Source: Protea cynaroides
Lineage: Eukaryota; Streptophyta; Magnoliopsida; Proteales; Proteaceae
Direction of reading: 5' to 3'
DNA: 64,000 nucleotides
NCBI GenBank assembly: GCA_028583415.1
Contig: CM053275.1
Coordinates: 7,259,056 to 7,323,055 of the forward strand
A program made the translations under genes and the position numbers. Positions 27,474 to 37,020 of the stretch are shown here, in pieces. Below the pieces are notes generated by a model. The model ran no database searches. It was not told the DNA's origin and worked only from the letters and a program-made list of their open reading frames with translations. How positions within the stretch are numbered: position 1 is the first letter of the stretch; each line of letters opens with the position of its first letter.

Positions 27474-30400
27474 GTAAAAGACAGTTACCTCCCCTGTAAC
27501 TTACCTTATTGACCGTTGACCCCCCCAAAGGTTTTAAAAAAGACAGTTACCTCCCCTAAATAACTATTAAAATCCAAATAGCTCCAATTTTTAACGGTGT
27601 TAAAGTTAATTTTTTTATGGACAACTCTACCCTGAGAAAAAGAAACCACATACACGGGCTTTGGAGAACCCAGATCTGAGAAAAAGATAACCCAAATCTC
27701 TCATAAGTATACACATCTTTAACAAAAATAAGTATGCCTCACTCTACCGCTGGAAAGAGAACCCAAATCTGAGAAAAAGAGAAACCAGAAACACAAGTCA
27801 AGAAAATCGAAATCCTGAGAAACAAAATTTCGTAGGTTTTGGAGTCAAAATCGGCTACCATTGGGAAAAAATTCTCCAAAACCCTAAACCCCAAGTATTC
27901 AACAAAAACGGAGATGGAGAGAGATCAAATAATGAGGGGGAGAGAGAGAAAGCACCGGAGAGTTTTGGATGTTCTCTCTTCTAGTTTTGCAGAGAATAAC
28001 TTCGTGCAGATGGCGATTAAATCCTTGATCTTCACTCTTTTGGTTTTGCAAGCCAAGATCGAAATGGAGTTGCCAGCCTAAATCACAGAGGAGCAGATGA
28101 AGGCCGAGATCGCAGAGGAGAAGATGAAGGCCGAGATCGTGAAATAGAATCCCTGGAGTTTTTGCAGAAAAATCCAAATGGTGGAGGAAAGTTTTTGCAG
28201 AAGACCCAAAATGGTGGAGGAGATTGGAAAATGAATTTTTGGTGCAGAAAACCCAAAATGGTAGTAACCCTATTAAATAGTATGGGTAAAATAGGTAGTT
28301 CATCTCTCTAAAAGGGTAATTTGGTCTTTAAAAAAATATTGGACTACCATCGTTACCATCTAACGGAATATTCTTAACGCGTGGGGCTATTTGGATTTTA
28401 ATAGTTATTTAGGGGAGGTAACTGTCTTTTTTGAAACCTTTGGGGGTCAACGGTCAATAAGGTAAATTACAGGGGAGGTAACTGTCTTTTACCTTATATA
28501 TATATATATATATGTTGGTTCAGCCAACCGATTGGCAAAAAAAGAGAGGTCAAAGTATGGAGGGGGGCCGATAGTAGTAGGGTAGCAAAAAAAAATCTAT
28601 AATTCTCAACACATAAGCACAAGATGATTGAACAGTTTAATCAACCAACATTAGTAGCATAGATGAACTTAAAAAGAAAACTCGATCATCTTAGTAGTAG
28701 TAAAGAAGAAGTTGTAGAAGAAGAGCAAAAATATCAAAGGCCTATCAAAACAATAATTTTGAATGATAGCTAAGATCTAGTGCTCTGATATACCATGTAA
28801 CAATTCTCAAAGAAGTAACCATCAAGTTCACAAACCAGAAAAATAAAAAAAAGAGAATTGAGAAGAAGAAGAAAAGAAAGAGAGATTTAGTGGACAGCAA
28901 AGAGCTGAACCCTAGAATCAATAGCTCTCTACTCCTCTAAAGCTTGTATTTATTGAGAAAAACCTGTACCAGTTACAAAGGAAGTTTTTAAAGATAGAGA
29001 TCACACTAATGAAACAAAGAGAGCACAAAAAAAGAAATTAAAAACTACTTAAAATAAGCCAACCAGGCCTTGCCGACGTCAGCTGGCGCTAATCCTAGCA
29101 CCAGCTGATTTTGGTAAATATTTCTAACAAGTAGGATCCAAGGTTCAAGGTGCCGGTTTCGGCCAGCCTCGAAACCGAGTTGTCTTGGGTTTCAACCAGG
29201 TTTAGGTCGAAACCTGGGATTTTTCCTGGGACATCTCAAAGCTTGGTTTCGAGACCCAAAAGTATTTTTCTTAATCTAAGTTTTTTTTTTTCTGTAGCCT
29301 ATTTTAACCATTTTACAGATACTCTCACATTAGTTTAAATAAAACATTCAAAATGATAATATGTGGTATGAACCCAAGTTTGCTAATGTACGTTGAGAGC
29401 GGAGATTGTGTCTAAAGTTATATATGCAACACATATTTATGACTAACATTCACGTATTTATAATAAGATTTGACAAGAGCATAACTCCTTTAATATAGCT
29501 CGGATTCAAGCAATCTCGAATTCGTTGCAAAGCTACTATAATCAACTTTCCAACAAATCCGAGATTGCTTGAATCGGAGTCGCGAATACTGTTTAAAGTC
29601 GTCTGAATGTAAATAGTTTTTTGGGCATCAAAGCAAGAGATTATTTTGACACACTCTTGGTTTTTAGCGATGTTTTACTATAATAAGATTTATAGATTTT
29701 TTATATTTTAAAAAAAAACCTAGCATTTGGAAGTTGAAAATCGCCCCCCACCAAAAAATACAGTTTTTGTTCTTGAATTGGATGGTTGACTTTTTATCTT
29801 TTTGGAATTTGAACTTTAGACCATTTTTATTCAAATGGGAGGTATTTGTTTATTTATGGATAATATCTTAAGTAAATGAAATATAAAATTAAAGAAATAT
29901 TTACTTAATTAATATTATTCATAAGAAAAAATTTCATCTAACCTCCAAAAACTATGTCAAATTCCAACTACTACCCAATGATTTCCAGAAACTCTAACCG
30001 GCCCCATTTAACTGACAGACTTGGCTGAACATGTAAGTAAACATTCTTACCCTTTCTATTTAAAACATTAAAATGAGATAAAGTTACTAATTTGCCCCAT
30101 TCTTTAAAACACTAATTCTTGGTCTTTTCCGGCTGTTCGTCTCACAGTTCGGTATTCTTCAGTTCATCCGGCGATTAGGTCGTCGTTTTTCATTGTTCTT
30201 CATTTTCTCAACTATTCCAACAAATGTTCATTCCTACTAATGTTCTTACTTCAACTTTTCTTTGTTCATTCCTATCTGTTTCAATCTACATCATCTTTCC
30301 AAATCTATTTTTTGCTCAGATCTAAAGTTTCGTTCATCGTCTCAGTTTCTTTTGTTTCGGTCAAGATTGATTGTTCTTGGTTTTTCCTTAACAAATCATA

Positions 30401-33400
30401 TTTGCCTGCAGTTCCTCATGTTCTTCAGTTTCAGGTTCGGCAATCATTCTTGATTTTTCATGTCTGTCCACACTAGTTTTGTTTAGTCTCTTTTTTTCAT
30501 CGTTTCCTGGATTTCTTCGTATTTCAGAAATCTCTGAATTTTTTTCTCAGGTCATTTGTTCCAGCAAACCCTTCCGCATGATTTCTCTCTGGTCATTTGA
30601 AGCTTCTAATCTCATCCGCTTCAATTCCGGTTCATGTATTGTGTTTCTCTGAAATCTCTCTAAATTCCAGTTTCAAACATTTCAGTTTAGATCTTGAAAT
30701 TTCAATTCTATTTCTTGAAGTTCAGATTTGAATTTCATCGGTTTTGTTCAAGCAGTTTCGGTTATGTTCGTATTATTGGATTCGTGTTCTAGTCTGAGTT
30801 TATATCTGAATTCGTCTACTCAGTTCGTCGTCTTTCAGTTCTCGATTTTAGTCAATTTCAGTTGATTTTAGTTCTTGGCGGTGGCATATTGTTTTTGTTC
30901 CATTGACACTTCACTTCCCGATTGATGGATGCATCAACAAACGAAATTTGGTTGTAGTCTGTAGATTCTTCGGAAATGCCTTCGTCTTCTTGGTCAGAAT
31001 TCCTTCGTTTCTAGGTTTTTTTTTTTGCAGTGTTTTGTAGCTTTTCAGTTAGTTATTTCTCTAATGTTCACAATCCCTTTTTTTTTCCCTAAAATTTCTT
31101 TACCTTCCCTGTTTCTCGGACTCTCTCTCACTCTGGCCATCGACGGCCTCACTCCCTATCTTCTCTCCTTCCTACTTCTTCTCCTCACTTTTCTCCCACA
31201 ATCCCTGGTTGACCAATGGGTTTCACCGTTGCAACTCGTCGAGGAAGAAAGGTATCGAAAGAGAGATTTTCTTTTTACTTTGGGGGGCAATATTGTCCTA
31301 ATATTTGCAATTAACGGGACTCTACTAACAGGTGGGGTCTCTTTGACTAACGGTGGAAATATTTTGGGTGCCAGATGAGACATTTGGAAACCTTTTGGAT
31401 AGTAAATGAAACTTTTGAAATTGTTGAGGGTTAGATCGAATTTGACATAGTTTTTGGGGGTTAGATGAAAGTTTTCCTATTCATAAATAAGTATTATTTG
31501 TTGTTCCTGTGTCTAGCCTAATAAGTGTTGCTTCTGTGTCCTATTCCTGGCTTTAGAGTCGAAACCTGTCTATTTCAATAGGTTTCAATTGAAATCCAGC
31601 TTTTTATAGACCAAAACAATGTCGAAACTAGGAAACCTGGTCGAGTTGGAACAAGTTTCGACCGAAACCATGAACTTTTCCATTTCAACCCTCCATCTCG
31701 TCTCGGAAAGGGTCAAAACCGAGTTACGCCGGTCGAAATCACACCTCAAACCATGGTTGGATCTCTACTCTCACATTAAAGGTTTAAAACATAGAAACAA
31801 CCTCTCCGCGGGGATAAGGCTGCATACATTCTACCCCTCCCTAGACCCCTGCTATAAAGGGAGCCTCGTGCACTGGGACACCCTTTAGTCTTAATTCTTA
31901 AAAGTGTCATAGTTGAGTCAAATAGGAGTCCTAGAGTCTAAAACCAGCTTTTGATTTGATAACGGAAAGTCCAAGTCGTGGACATATTGTTGTAATGTGA
32001 TTAATTCCAGTGAATGGATTATGGTTGTAGTTTGGAGAATAGAAAATAGATCTATACATCCCTACGGTTTGATGGTCAAGCTTTGTAACTGTTTGTGAAC
32101 AAATTTCCGGTTCTCTCATTTCAATTCTTTTTTTTTTCTTTTTCTTTTTTTAATCTTCTCCAAGAAGACTTATTTTCTGTTAGTCATTACTAGCCAACTC
32201 AGATCTATTTTCCAGATCTGAATCCACTTGACAAACCTGATTCCTATATAGAATTTTTTTGTCCATCTTCAAAGCCCCCTCAATCAGGCCTATGATCCAC
32301 AGAACTTTTTTCCTTAGGCTAACAATTCTATAACAATTTTGATGGTCAAACAGCTTTTGTTGTCCTTATACTGAATAGTAGGCCTTTCCCCCGCCAGAGA
32401 GGGGGGGGGGGGGGGGTTCCTCTGCTACCTGATAGGTTTTTTGACATATCAAAACAAACTAAGTAAGAGAGTGAATACGGTATCCCAATATTCTAATCAT
32501 GCCTAGTAGCAGAAAGTAGTAGGTGAGCAATCTTGACACCCATTCTAGCTCAATCCTCAATGACAGAATTCTATTTGGAGAAATTCAACATTTCAGTGTG
32601 GATATGTGTTCATTGTGTAGAGAAAATGCAAAGCAGCTGATGATGGACTTTTAGGTTCCAAATATATGTAGGATATGTCGGAACAAGGAAAAAACCAAAG
32701 TAAGTATACATTTCCACTACCTACCCAAAAAAAAAAAAAGTATACATTTCCAACCAATATAAAACCATATACATTTCCAACCAATATAAAACCATATGCA
32801 ACATTACGTTTAAGATAGATCAGAAGGTAAACTCTAGGAGTCTGAGAATTCTGAGCAGATCTCGTAACAGCAGCTTAGAATACTTCAGCAAGTTTACCAT
32901 TGAGTCAGAATTGAAACTCAAGGCACATCATGAGTCCTAGTTTCCATGAGTCACAACCTAAATATTAGGCGTACCCAATCTCAAAGAATCGGTGATGGGG
33001 ATCCAAAACACTTGGCCAGCTAGTTCCAGGAACAAAATGACCAGAAGGGTGGTAAACGTTGTATCATAATTGAGTAATAGAGTTCGTTACACCATACCAA
33101 TCATCAACCTAGGCATATACTAGGTCCTTGCCTGCAAGCCTCCTGTATCCTTTGTGGTAACTACAAAACTACAAGTCCCAATAAAGATAAGGAATTGTTA
33201 TAACATTCCTGCCAAGAGACCAAAAGAACTGAAGAACGTTGGATCTAGATATTAGCAAATGACAAGAGACTAACAAGTTACAATCGCGTGAGAATAATGA
33301 GACTAACAAGTTACAATCGCGTGAGAATAATTTTACCCTGCATATTGCTAAGCCAGACTCCCCTTTTCTTTTTCCTTTCATTTTTTTTTTTTTTTTTTTT

Positions 33401-35440
33401 TGGGGGGGGGGGGGGGAGAGGAAGGGGGCACCAAAAAGAATCGTTTGAGACACTTGCACTTGTTCAGTTGTTTCTTACTTAGATAGGAAAAAAAGAAAAA
33501 GGAAATATGAACATATATTATCCCATGTTGGATATTGTTGCTTTTATCTTTATAAGAAAGATCTTTCCATTTACCAAAACGATATTCAAATCCTGTTGCT
33601 CTATTAAAAATCCTATGTACCGTATTTAGAATTAAAAAATTGTCCTTAATCATTTTTTTTATGCTTTCATCCATCGCAGCATCTTATACTTTCCATTTAA
33701 AACAATTAAAAAATAATAGGTTACCAAAGTAGTTCTAGGGTCGTGAGACTACCTCACTTTTAGAAAATTTTCTTTTTTCTTTCCACAAATGTAAAGAGAA
33801 TGATTGGAGATCTATTTGGAATGATCAGAAACAGAAATTTAGATTATTTCAGAACATTAAGGAGGCTCAGAATTCTGTCATTGACAAGATTGATAGGACT
33901 AATGAGACATTAAATAAAATAACTTTGGTAGTGCTAAAATTCAACTATTAGTACAGCCAAGGAGATCTAGCAAAATCATCATTAATACCTAAATATTGCA
34001 AGCATTAGATGGAAGTATGACAATGTTAATCACTGTAAACATTGGGAACAGAACATAAAGTACATTAACAAGCAGTTTAGTTTTGCAAAAGAAAATTTTC
34101 AGTGCCACAGCAAACTGCCAAATCTTTAGTGTTTTCAATCAGATTCATAAGCAAGGAAATTGGCAAAAATAGTTCATAGAGGATATACATGGACTTTAGA
34201 TTTTTCCATGACTAAATAATCTACCCGGAGAAACAGAACTATGTCTTGTATTTGGATACTCCATGCATAAACCCAGGCTCTTCAGCAAGAAGAATGATAA
34301 CAGATAATTAATAGCATCTTTTAGGCCATAAACATGAATGAGATTATTATAGCATGAAAGATTAAAAGCACCACTAAGTATATAAGAACTGAGGGAAAAG
34401 AAAATGCCCCACCTTTGTGATCCAGGTGTAACATTGGAAATTGAAAGTTTGTCGATGTCACTGAACATTAAATCTTTACTTTTCTCTAACTTTCCATCAG
34501 TACAATTTACAGGCACCAAGACGACAAAAGAGAGTATGGTTATAGGGATGAATATTTTCAGGCTGCACAAGACAGGTTTCACATTAGATGGGTGGTTTAA
34601 AACAAAAACAAGAGCCAACTCTGTAACAATGATCAAGATGAAGGCCTTTATTAAAGCAAGTGTGAGTGTTTTTGTCAATAAATTCAGTTATAAAAACTAT
34701 CTGTTTCCATGAGTTTCGTATCCATCGTCCATCTAAAAGACTCGAAAGATATTGTTCAAAATATTAGGCAGTGGTAGTAGTCGGAAAAAAGAAAAAAAAC
34801 AAAACAAAAAAACAGGAACAAAAAATTTCCAGCATATTTGTCCTGTTGTTTTTTATGTTGTTGTAGGTTCAAGAAAAATTAACAGGTTTTGTTAGAATAA
34901 GTCAAACATTTGTTTAAAGAATCGGAAATTTTTTCTATGAACTACTAGGTAGAAATTTAAACTCTTTATTTTTAATTCCTTCTTGGTTGCGGACAGGTAA
35001 CCTTAATTTCAAATAGCGTAATCTGGTAAGAAAGAAAGGTGAAAAGTAAATTATAGCATCTTAGGAAACCTGGGGACAATTTAATGAAATGAAGTTTACA
35101 TGAGAAATAGCATCCTCCAAACTCACCCAAGAAGATAAATCCTAATATATACAGCAGAATCAAGTCCAGCATGATCAATGAGCTCCAGTTCTGGCATTTT
35201 CAGCGCTTCCGGCATCCAATTGAAAATCCTTATGTACGTTCTGAAGTCCAAGTTGACAAATTTGTTCACAAATGCCCCAGAATGTGTTGGGCTGCTTCTT
35301 ATTCCCTTGAGATACCATTTCGGGAAGTACACTCTATCATTGAATGGTTGAAGACGTAACATGGCAAATGCAACAAGAAATAAAAATGCAGACAGAAGAT
35401 TAATAGCTGCTGAAACACTGATGTCCTGAATGCTAGCCAT
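3974..35440 (-). CDS. OSCA1-like: OSCA/CSC1-like hyperosmolality-gated calcium-permeable channel (3' part off window)
   Basis: Plasma-membrane mechanosensitive cation channel of the OSCA/TMEM63 family, which opens on osmotic stress and lets calcium in. Coding exons on the minus strand, in order: 35440-35127, 34562-34413, 21362-21227, 12777-12676, 12235-12116, 11970-11890, 11716-11376, 5216-4971, 4298-3974. All junctions are GT-AG and phases agree, giving 605 residues. Seen: an N-terminal membrane segment (~5-27) followed by FPKWYLKGIR; membrane segments near 105-125 and 155-175 (RSN1_TM region); a cytosolic loop (~200-370, PHM7_cyt) with NVPPDPDES and AAVCAQTQQS; then the conserved pore-domain stretches WLTEWAPEPRD, FFFMIPIAFVQSLA, GFLPGIALKIFLILLPTIL and VDGWAGIAGEILRL. 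Exon 9 ends in phase 0 after VFRHQ. Family members run to about 770 residues, so ~165 C-terminal residues lie left of base 1. The start ATG is the first in frame and gives the family N-terminus MASIQDI. The gene is oddly long because introns 2, 3 and 7 are 13.1, 8.4 and 6.2 kb and full of transposons. Family assignment is secure; the clade 1 assignment is by recalled similarity. Confidence 0.93.
5217..7161. other. OSCA-like intron 7, distal part, no recognised feature
   Basis: AT-rich intronic sequence. Short open frames here show no family resemblance. A C-run followed by an A-run is at 6541-6571. The stretch 6925-7161 leads directly into the LTR at 7162 and may be flanking or older transposon sequence. 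Confidence 0.45.
7162..7536 (+). repeat. 5' LTR of the non-autonomous element
   Basis: Starts TGTTAAGA and contains a TATA-like CTATATATACAG at about 7428-7439 and a (CT)n tract at about 7484-7510. It ends just before the primer-binding site. Confidence 0.6.
8230..8590 (+). repeat. Degenerate internal tandem repeats
   Basis: Runs of GTTGCTGCT/CTACTGTT trinucleotides with recurring blocks GGTTCA(C/T)AGTGA and TTGTTTCAAGGTGAAGC. The open frames at 8036-8362 and 8369-8575 are by-products of this low-complexity repeat, rich in Cys, Tyr and Val, and are unlikely to be genes. Confidence 0.6.
8797..9482 (+). mobile_element. Probable nested solo LTR inside the 3' LTR
   Basis: A 686-base segment starting TGATGCAG and ending TTTTACA interrupts the second LTR right after GGCCCATTA, where the first LTR continues with different sequence. 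It holds a TATA-like CCTATATAATGG (about 9281-9292) followed by a leader-like stretch, consistent with a solitary LTR. About 140 bases of the host LTR are missing at the junction and flanking pentamers (catta / cctga) do not match, so insertion was accompanied by deletion, or the segment is a recombination product. Confidence 0.45.
9591..11375. other. OSCA-like intron 7, proximal part
   Basis: T-rich sequence with many TTCTG/TCAG words between 10100 and 10600 that resembles the untranslated leader of an LTR retroelement. Similar words occur on the opposite strand at about 54800-55200. No coding domain was recognised. Confidence 0.35.
13398..13487 (+). pseudogene. LINE-derived fragment (zf-RVT-like)
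   Basis: One frame reads DGKEETVQHLILQC followed by LHAQEAWE, matching the ET-x-x-HL-x-x-x-C-x-x-A-x-x-x-W pattern of the zinc-binding domain that follows reverse transcriptase in plant L1-type LINEs. The upstream CxxC pair is missing and flanking frames are broken, so this is a scrap. Sequence from about 13120 may belong to the same remnant. Confidence 0.45.
14351..14402. repeat. Poly-T/poly-G homopolymer junction
   Basis: A T run of about 35 bases, then GGTTT and about 13 Gs. Exact lengths may be affected by sequencing. Confidence 0.8.
18051..20419 (+). mobile_element. Long solo LTR (Ty3-gypsy-like size)
   Basis: Begins TGTAAGACCCGCACACC and ends GGGGTGTGACA, the TG...CA ends of an LTR; the two ends are also partly complementary. 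A clear TATA box (CTATATAAAGGAGG, from 18456) follows a U3-like region, with a plausible transcription start near 18490. The 2.4-kb length fits LTRs of some plant gypsy lineages. No primer-binding site, polypurine tract or coding region adjoins it, and the flanks (acaag / actaa) show no target duplication, so it may be old or truncated. Open frames at 19518-20150 on either strand lie inside it and match no family known to me. Confidence 0.55.
20734..20880. repeat. ~72-bp tandem duplication
   Basis: Two copies, differing at a few positions, of a unit containing ATGACCATGAGAGGGTGATT. Intronic and noncoding. Confidence 0.75.
22208..22669 (-). repeat. 3' LTR of the copia element
   Basis: Compared with its partner it has two additions: a long (AG)n tract (22288-22375) and a 27-base duplication of its U3 start (two copies of GGCCCTTACATAAATATTTC between about 22617 and 22669). 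Confidence 0.9.
22288..22375. repeat. (AG)n microsatellite in the 3' LTR
   Basis: About 44 AG units. The same point of the partner LTR (around 28873-28885) has only a few GA units. Confidence 0.95.
22670..22925 (-). pseudogene. Copia RNase H C-terminal part
   Basis: The frame reads CDNQSVIYIASNLVFHERTK then HIEVDCHFVRD and LADILTKPL, the conserved end of Ty1-copia RNase H (D-N-x-x-A, H-x-R-x-K-H-I). The upstream RNase H part (about 22926-23125) is interrupted by stops. Confidence 0.85.
23126..24103 (-). pseudogene. Copia reverse transcriptase, broken
   Basis: The N-terminal part (24103-23903) shows RLKTRFVAKGFTQ and DYFETFSPVARL. After stops, the rest (23803-23126) shows KAIYGLKQSPRAW and the catalytic YVDD in AVYVDDIIITGN, followed by FLGIEI. 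The stops between the blocks remove activity, but the YVDD site is intact. Confidence 0.9.
24127..25185 (-). pseudogene. Copia integrase core and C-terminal region, broken
   Basis: Minus-strand frame 25102-24704 shows RIDNALEYVQ, HQISCVYTPQQNGVAERKNR and LLDIAR, carrying the second Asp and the Glu of the D-D-E triad. A Pro-rich C-terminal linker (24580-24134) follows in another frame. Upstream integrase sequence towards 25330 is interrupted. Confidence 0.85.
25360..25860 (-). pseudogene. Copia protease and GAG-pre-integrase region, damaged
   Basis: The minus strand reads SWILDFGAT where the aspartic protease normally has D-S-G-A-T, so the active Ser is Phe. A frameshift follows directly before HMIGE. 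Downstream LQWHNRLSHLSLSKMK is the GAG-pre-integrase motif. Confidence 0.85.
25870..26752 (-). pseudogene. Copia gag (UBN2-type) with zinc knuckle
   Basis: Starts MFKMIESKSSETQ with LKGVSNYLLWAQ and AIWADLKETYGQ. After a frameshift it continues with AKFLAGLSPEYQ. The CCHC knuckle is visible at about 26068-26109 on the minus strand, CTHC then KPNHTTETC, but the residue after the second Cys is a TAG stop. Spacing is otherwise the standard C-x2-C-x4-H-x4-C. Confidence 0.88.
26589..27418 (-). repeat. ~415-bp tandem duplication across gag start and leader
   Basis: The segments 26589-27006 and 27007-27418 are near-identical direct copies: both carry the MFKMIESKSSETQ gag start, TCAGCCAACCGAGTGGCC and AATCAATGTCGAAGAACAAC. 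Part of a third unit (TTCAGCCAACCGATTGGC) reappears at 28517 beyond the nested element. Confidence 0.92.
27473..28493. mobile_element. Nested non-autonomous DNA transposon with ~112-bp TIRs
   Basis: The left TIR is 27473-27585 and the right TIR 28383-28493. They begin GGTAAAAGACAGTTACCTCC and match nearly throughout. A second, internal copy of ACAGTTACCTCCCCT lies inside each TIR. Both ends abut (TA)n, so the target duplication cannot be resolved. Long TIRs without coding capacity suggest a Mutator-like non-autonomous element. The ~800-base interior has short tandem words (GATGAAGGCCGAGATCG; CAAAATGGTGGAGGA) and open frames on both strands (27839-28081 plus, 28303-27899 minus) that match no family I know. 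Confidence 0.85.
28776..28795 (-). other. Primer-binding site of the copia element
   Basis: The minus strand reads TGGTATATCAGAGCACTAG right next to the 5' LTR. Compared with the usual TGGTATCAGAGC it has an extra TA. Confidence 0.75.
28796..29129 (-). repeat. 5' LTR of the copia element
   Basis: 334 bases, on the minus strand starting TGTTAGAAATATT and ending GAATTGTTACA. Confidence 0.92.
29455..29915. repeat. Single-arm copy of the foldback repeat family
   Basis: Shares with 45420-45830 the run GTTTTACTATAATAAGAT, CCTAGCATTTG, GAAGTTGAAAATC and TTTTTGTTCTTGAA. The match resumes after 31486 (ATAAGTATTATTTGTTGTT), so the Mutator-like element split this copy. A small local inverted repeat (CGGATTCAAGCAATCTCG / GAGATTGCTTGAATCGG) at 29503-29576 corresponds to the foldback centre. 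Confidence 0.75.
29925..31477. mobile_element. Mutator-like (MULE) non-autonomous element with 9-bp TSD
   Basis: A perfect 9-bp direct repeat TATTCATAA flanks it (29916-29924 and 31478-31486). The ~40-base TIRs start GAAAAAATTTCATCTAAC and, as reverse complement, GGAAAACTTTCATCTAAC, with three mismatches over 40. A 9-bp duplication is the hallmark of Mutator-type transposition. The 1.55-kb interior is T-rich with an open frame at 31025-31378 (117 residues, hydrophobic) that matches nothing I know; no transposase is present. Confidence 0.85.
31800..31888 (+). mobile_element. 5'-truncated AU-type SINE
   Basis: Reads GGGATAAGGCTGCATACATT, then CCCTAGACCCC and GGGAGCCTCGTGCACTGGG, the 3' half of the same SINE family found complete at 47850-48015. 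The tRNA-like head is missing. Confidence 0.7.
32741..32800. repeat. 28-bp tandem repeat
   Basis: Two perfect neighbouring copies of ATACATTTCCAACCAATATA plus AAACCAT, with a partial copy upstream after an A run. Confidence 0.7.
33266..33331. repeat. Perfect 33-bp tandem duplication
   Basis: Two identical units starting GAGACTAACAAGTTACAATC. Intronic and probably recent, because no difference is seen. Confidence 0.9.
33380..33417. repeat. Poly-T/poly-G homopolymer junction
   Basis: About 22 Ts followed directly by about 15 Gs and a purine-rich stretch. Confidence 0.85.
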
Positions 35441-37020
35441 TTGTTTCTTTGAATATTGCCTGAAAGTTTTGAAATGGAAGCAACATAATTAACCAAACCA
35501 GGCAAACCTGAATGAATACAACTACATATAGAATGAAGGCAAATACTTAAGTTTACGCAGTATTTATGAGGTAAAACACCTCTTCTTTTTACAAAATTAC
35601 TCGAACGGATCTGTTCCATAGGCTTGTACTTCTGTATCCTTGAGTTCTAAATTACCTCTTCTTTTTTGAATTATTATGTCTGTGTTCTAGATTTTTATCT
35701 TGTGCCGTGTCATTGTTGAGAAAAATCAATCAGTTGGAAGTTTTGGTTGTGCAGCACAATTTGTGAATTTCAGCTTTTTGTGAAATAGGATAACCTAGTC
35801 TACCAGTTATGAGTAATTGGTTCTTTGACTGTATTTTCATTCTTTTATATGATTTCTGCGAACTTATAGTTATACTCATTGAATTAGAGCTTGACCTTCC
35901 ATTTTCAAATTGTTCTAAATTCAAATGTCATTAATGCATTCTACAGTTGGGTACCCATATCCTTAGTTGCTTTTGTCACCTTGCTAGCCAAGGTTGAACT
36001 TTTTTATTCTTGTTTATGGGATTTATGTGTTTGTTTTACTTCTGCTACTCAAGTTTCAATTAATTTGATTTCGAGTACTAGACGAAATATACTTTTGCCA
36101 TTCAAGTTTCAATTAATTTGATTTTGAGTACTAGAGTGACATGAGGATGACTTAAAGATTCCAGGTTATTCCTTAAAATTTAAGAAAACGATATTAGCGC
36201 CACAAGAATCTCCATAGAACTGCATGATTCATTGCTAGCATACCAGACTTACTCAAGTACCGAAGCCACATAGAGAGAGCCACCTAATAGTTTGACATAA
36301 ACCGTGCAAATACAAAGAAGCTTGAATGGTACCTCAAGAGAATCTTGGGCCTACAAAAGGTATGAGTATTGTAAAGCAAAATTTTCATTCTATCTGATTG
36401 CCTATTCTTGTGTCTGTGTATTGGCATAAAACATTTTATCATAATTCATAATGGTAGAACTTTTAACGGGGGAAATAAGAGAAATGGATAATAATAAAGA
36501 GAGAGTGGCATCACTTTTGCATATAAATTTACAAATTAGGGGAATAACACTGAAACACCATCATCTAGTTGGCGTACAATAAGACCCAGTAAATATTGTT
36601 CTAACACAAAGTGGATGAAAAAGTAATTAATTAATCCTAAAGATTGCTCCTCTGCATTCATATTCAAAGTTCAGTGGCTTTTAAACCAGATTTTCTCCTC
36701 TTCTTACTGAATTACCAGCTGAAATAACCAACAAATGCTTCAGAAACTCAGAAATAATGGAATTGAAAATTGAATGGAGACTTAAAGCAGGATCGATAAT
36801 CAAGTTATTGATAACAAAAACAAAACAATGAAAGTGAACAATGCACGAAGATAAGCGGGAAAAAAACCTGTGGAATGTAGGTTTTTCAATAGAACTCAGC
36901 AAGAGACGTTGAATGTGAAATGCAATTCAAGAAAAATAGACATTCATATAAATATCTCGTCTCTGGAGAACAAATAGAAAGTTATTAGGGATTTTCTCTT
37001 CTCCTCGTTATAAATGTGTA
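35441..37020 (-). promoter_or_regulatory. 5' UTR intron and putative core promoter of the OSCA-like gene
   Basis: On the minus strand a polypyrimidine tract and TTTCAG lie just before GCAATATTC, ~20 bases upstream of the start ATG. This suggests an acceptor of an intron inside the 5' UTR. About 1.5 kb further upstream, at 37014-37008, the minus strand reads TTTATAA, a plausible TATA box, which would place transcription start near 36980. A possible UTR donor (CACAG followed by GTTTTTTT) is near 36868. Between them I see a 32-base sequence repeated at about 36052 and 36105. The exact UTR structure is inference. Confidence 0.35.

Larger units (their letters stand above)
22208..29129 (-). mobile_element. 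Ty1-copia LTR retrotransposon, decayed, with nested TIR element
   Basis: Complete in outline on the minus strand: 5' LTR 28796-29129, primer-binding site beside it (TGGTATATCAGAGC, complement of initiator Met tRNA with two extra bases), gag, protease, integrase, reverse transcriptase, RNase H, polypurine tract (GAGGGAGGG) and 3' LTR 22208-22669. Integrase before reverse transcriptase defines copia order. The flanks agttg (22203-22207) and agtag (29130-29134) are a target duplication with one mismatch. All coding frames carry stops or frameshifts, so it cannot move by itself. By eye the LTRs differ at about 20 of ~310 alignable positions, so it is not recent. It lies in OSCA intron 2 in the same orientation as the host gene. 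Confidence 0.93.
31889..34412. other. OSCA-like intron 2, part next to exon 2
   Basis: Intronic sequence with a G run at 32400-32417 and the tandem repeats listed separately. Nothing else recognised. Confidence 0.4.

Noticed and set aside
27839..28303. Open frames of 80 and 134 codons on opposite strands of the nested TIR element
   Set aside because: They overlap each other, include tandem repeat words and match no known domain. Gene-fragment capture remains possible but is unsupported.
31025..31378. 117-codon hydrophobic frame as a membrane protein gene
   Set aside because: It sits within the Mutator-like element in T-rich sequence, where Phe/Leu-rich frames arise by composition; no transposase or host-gene motif is visible.
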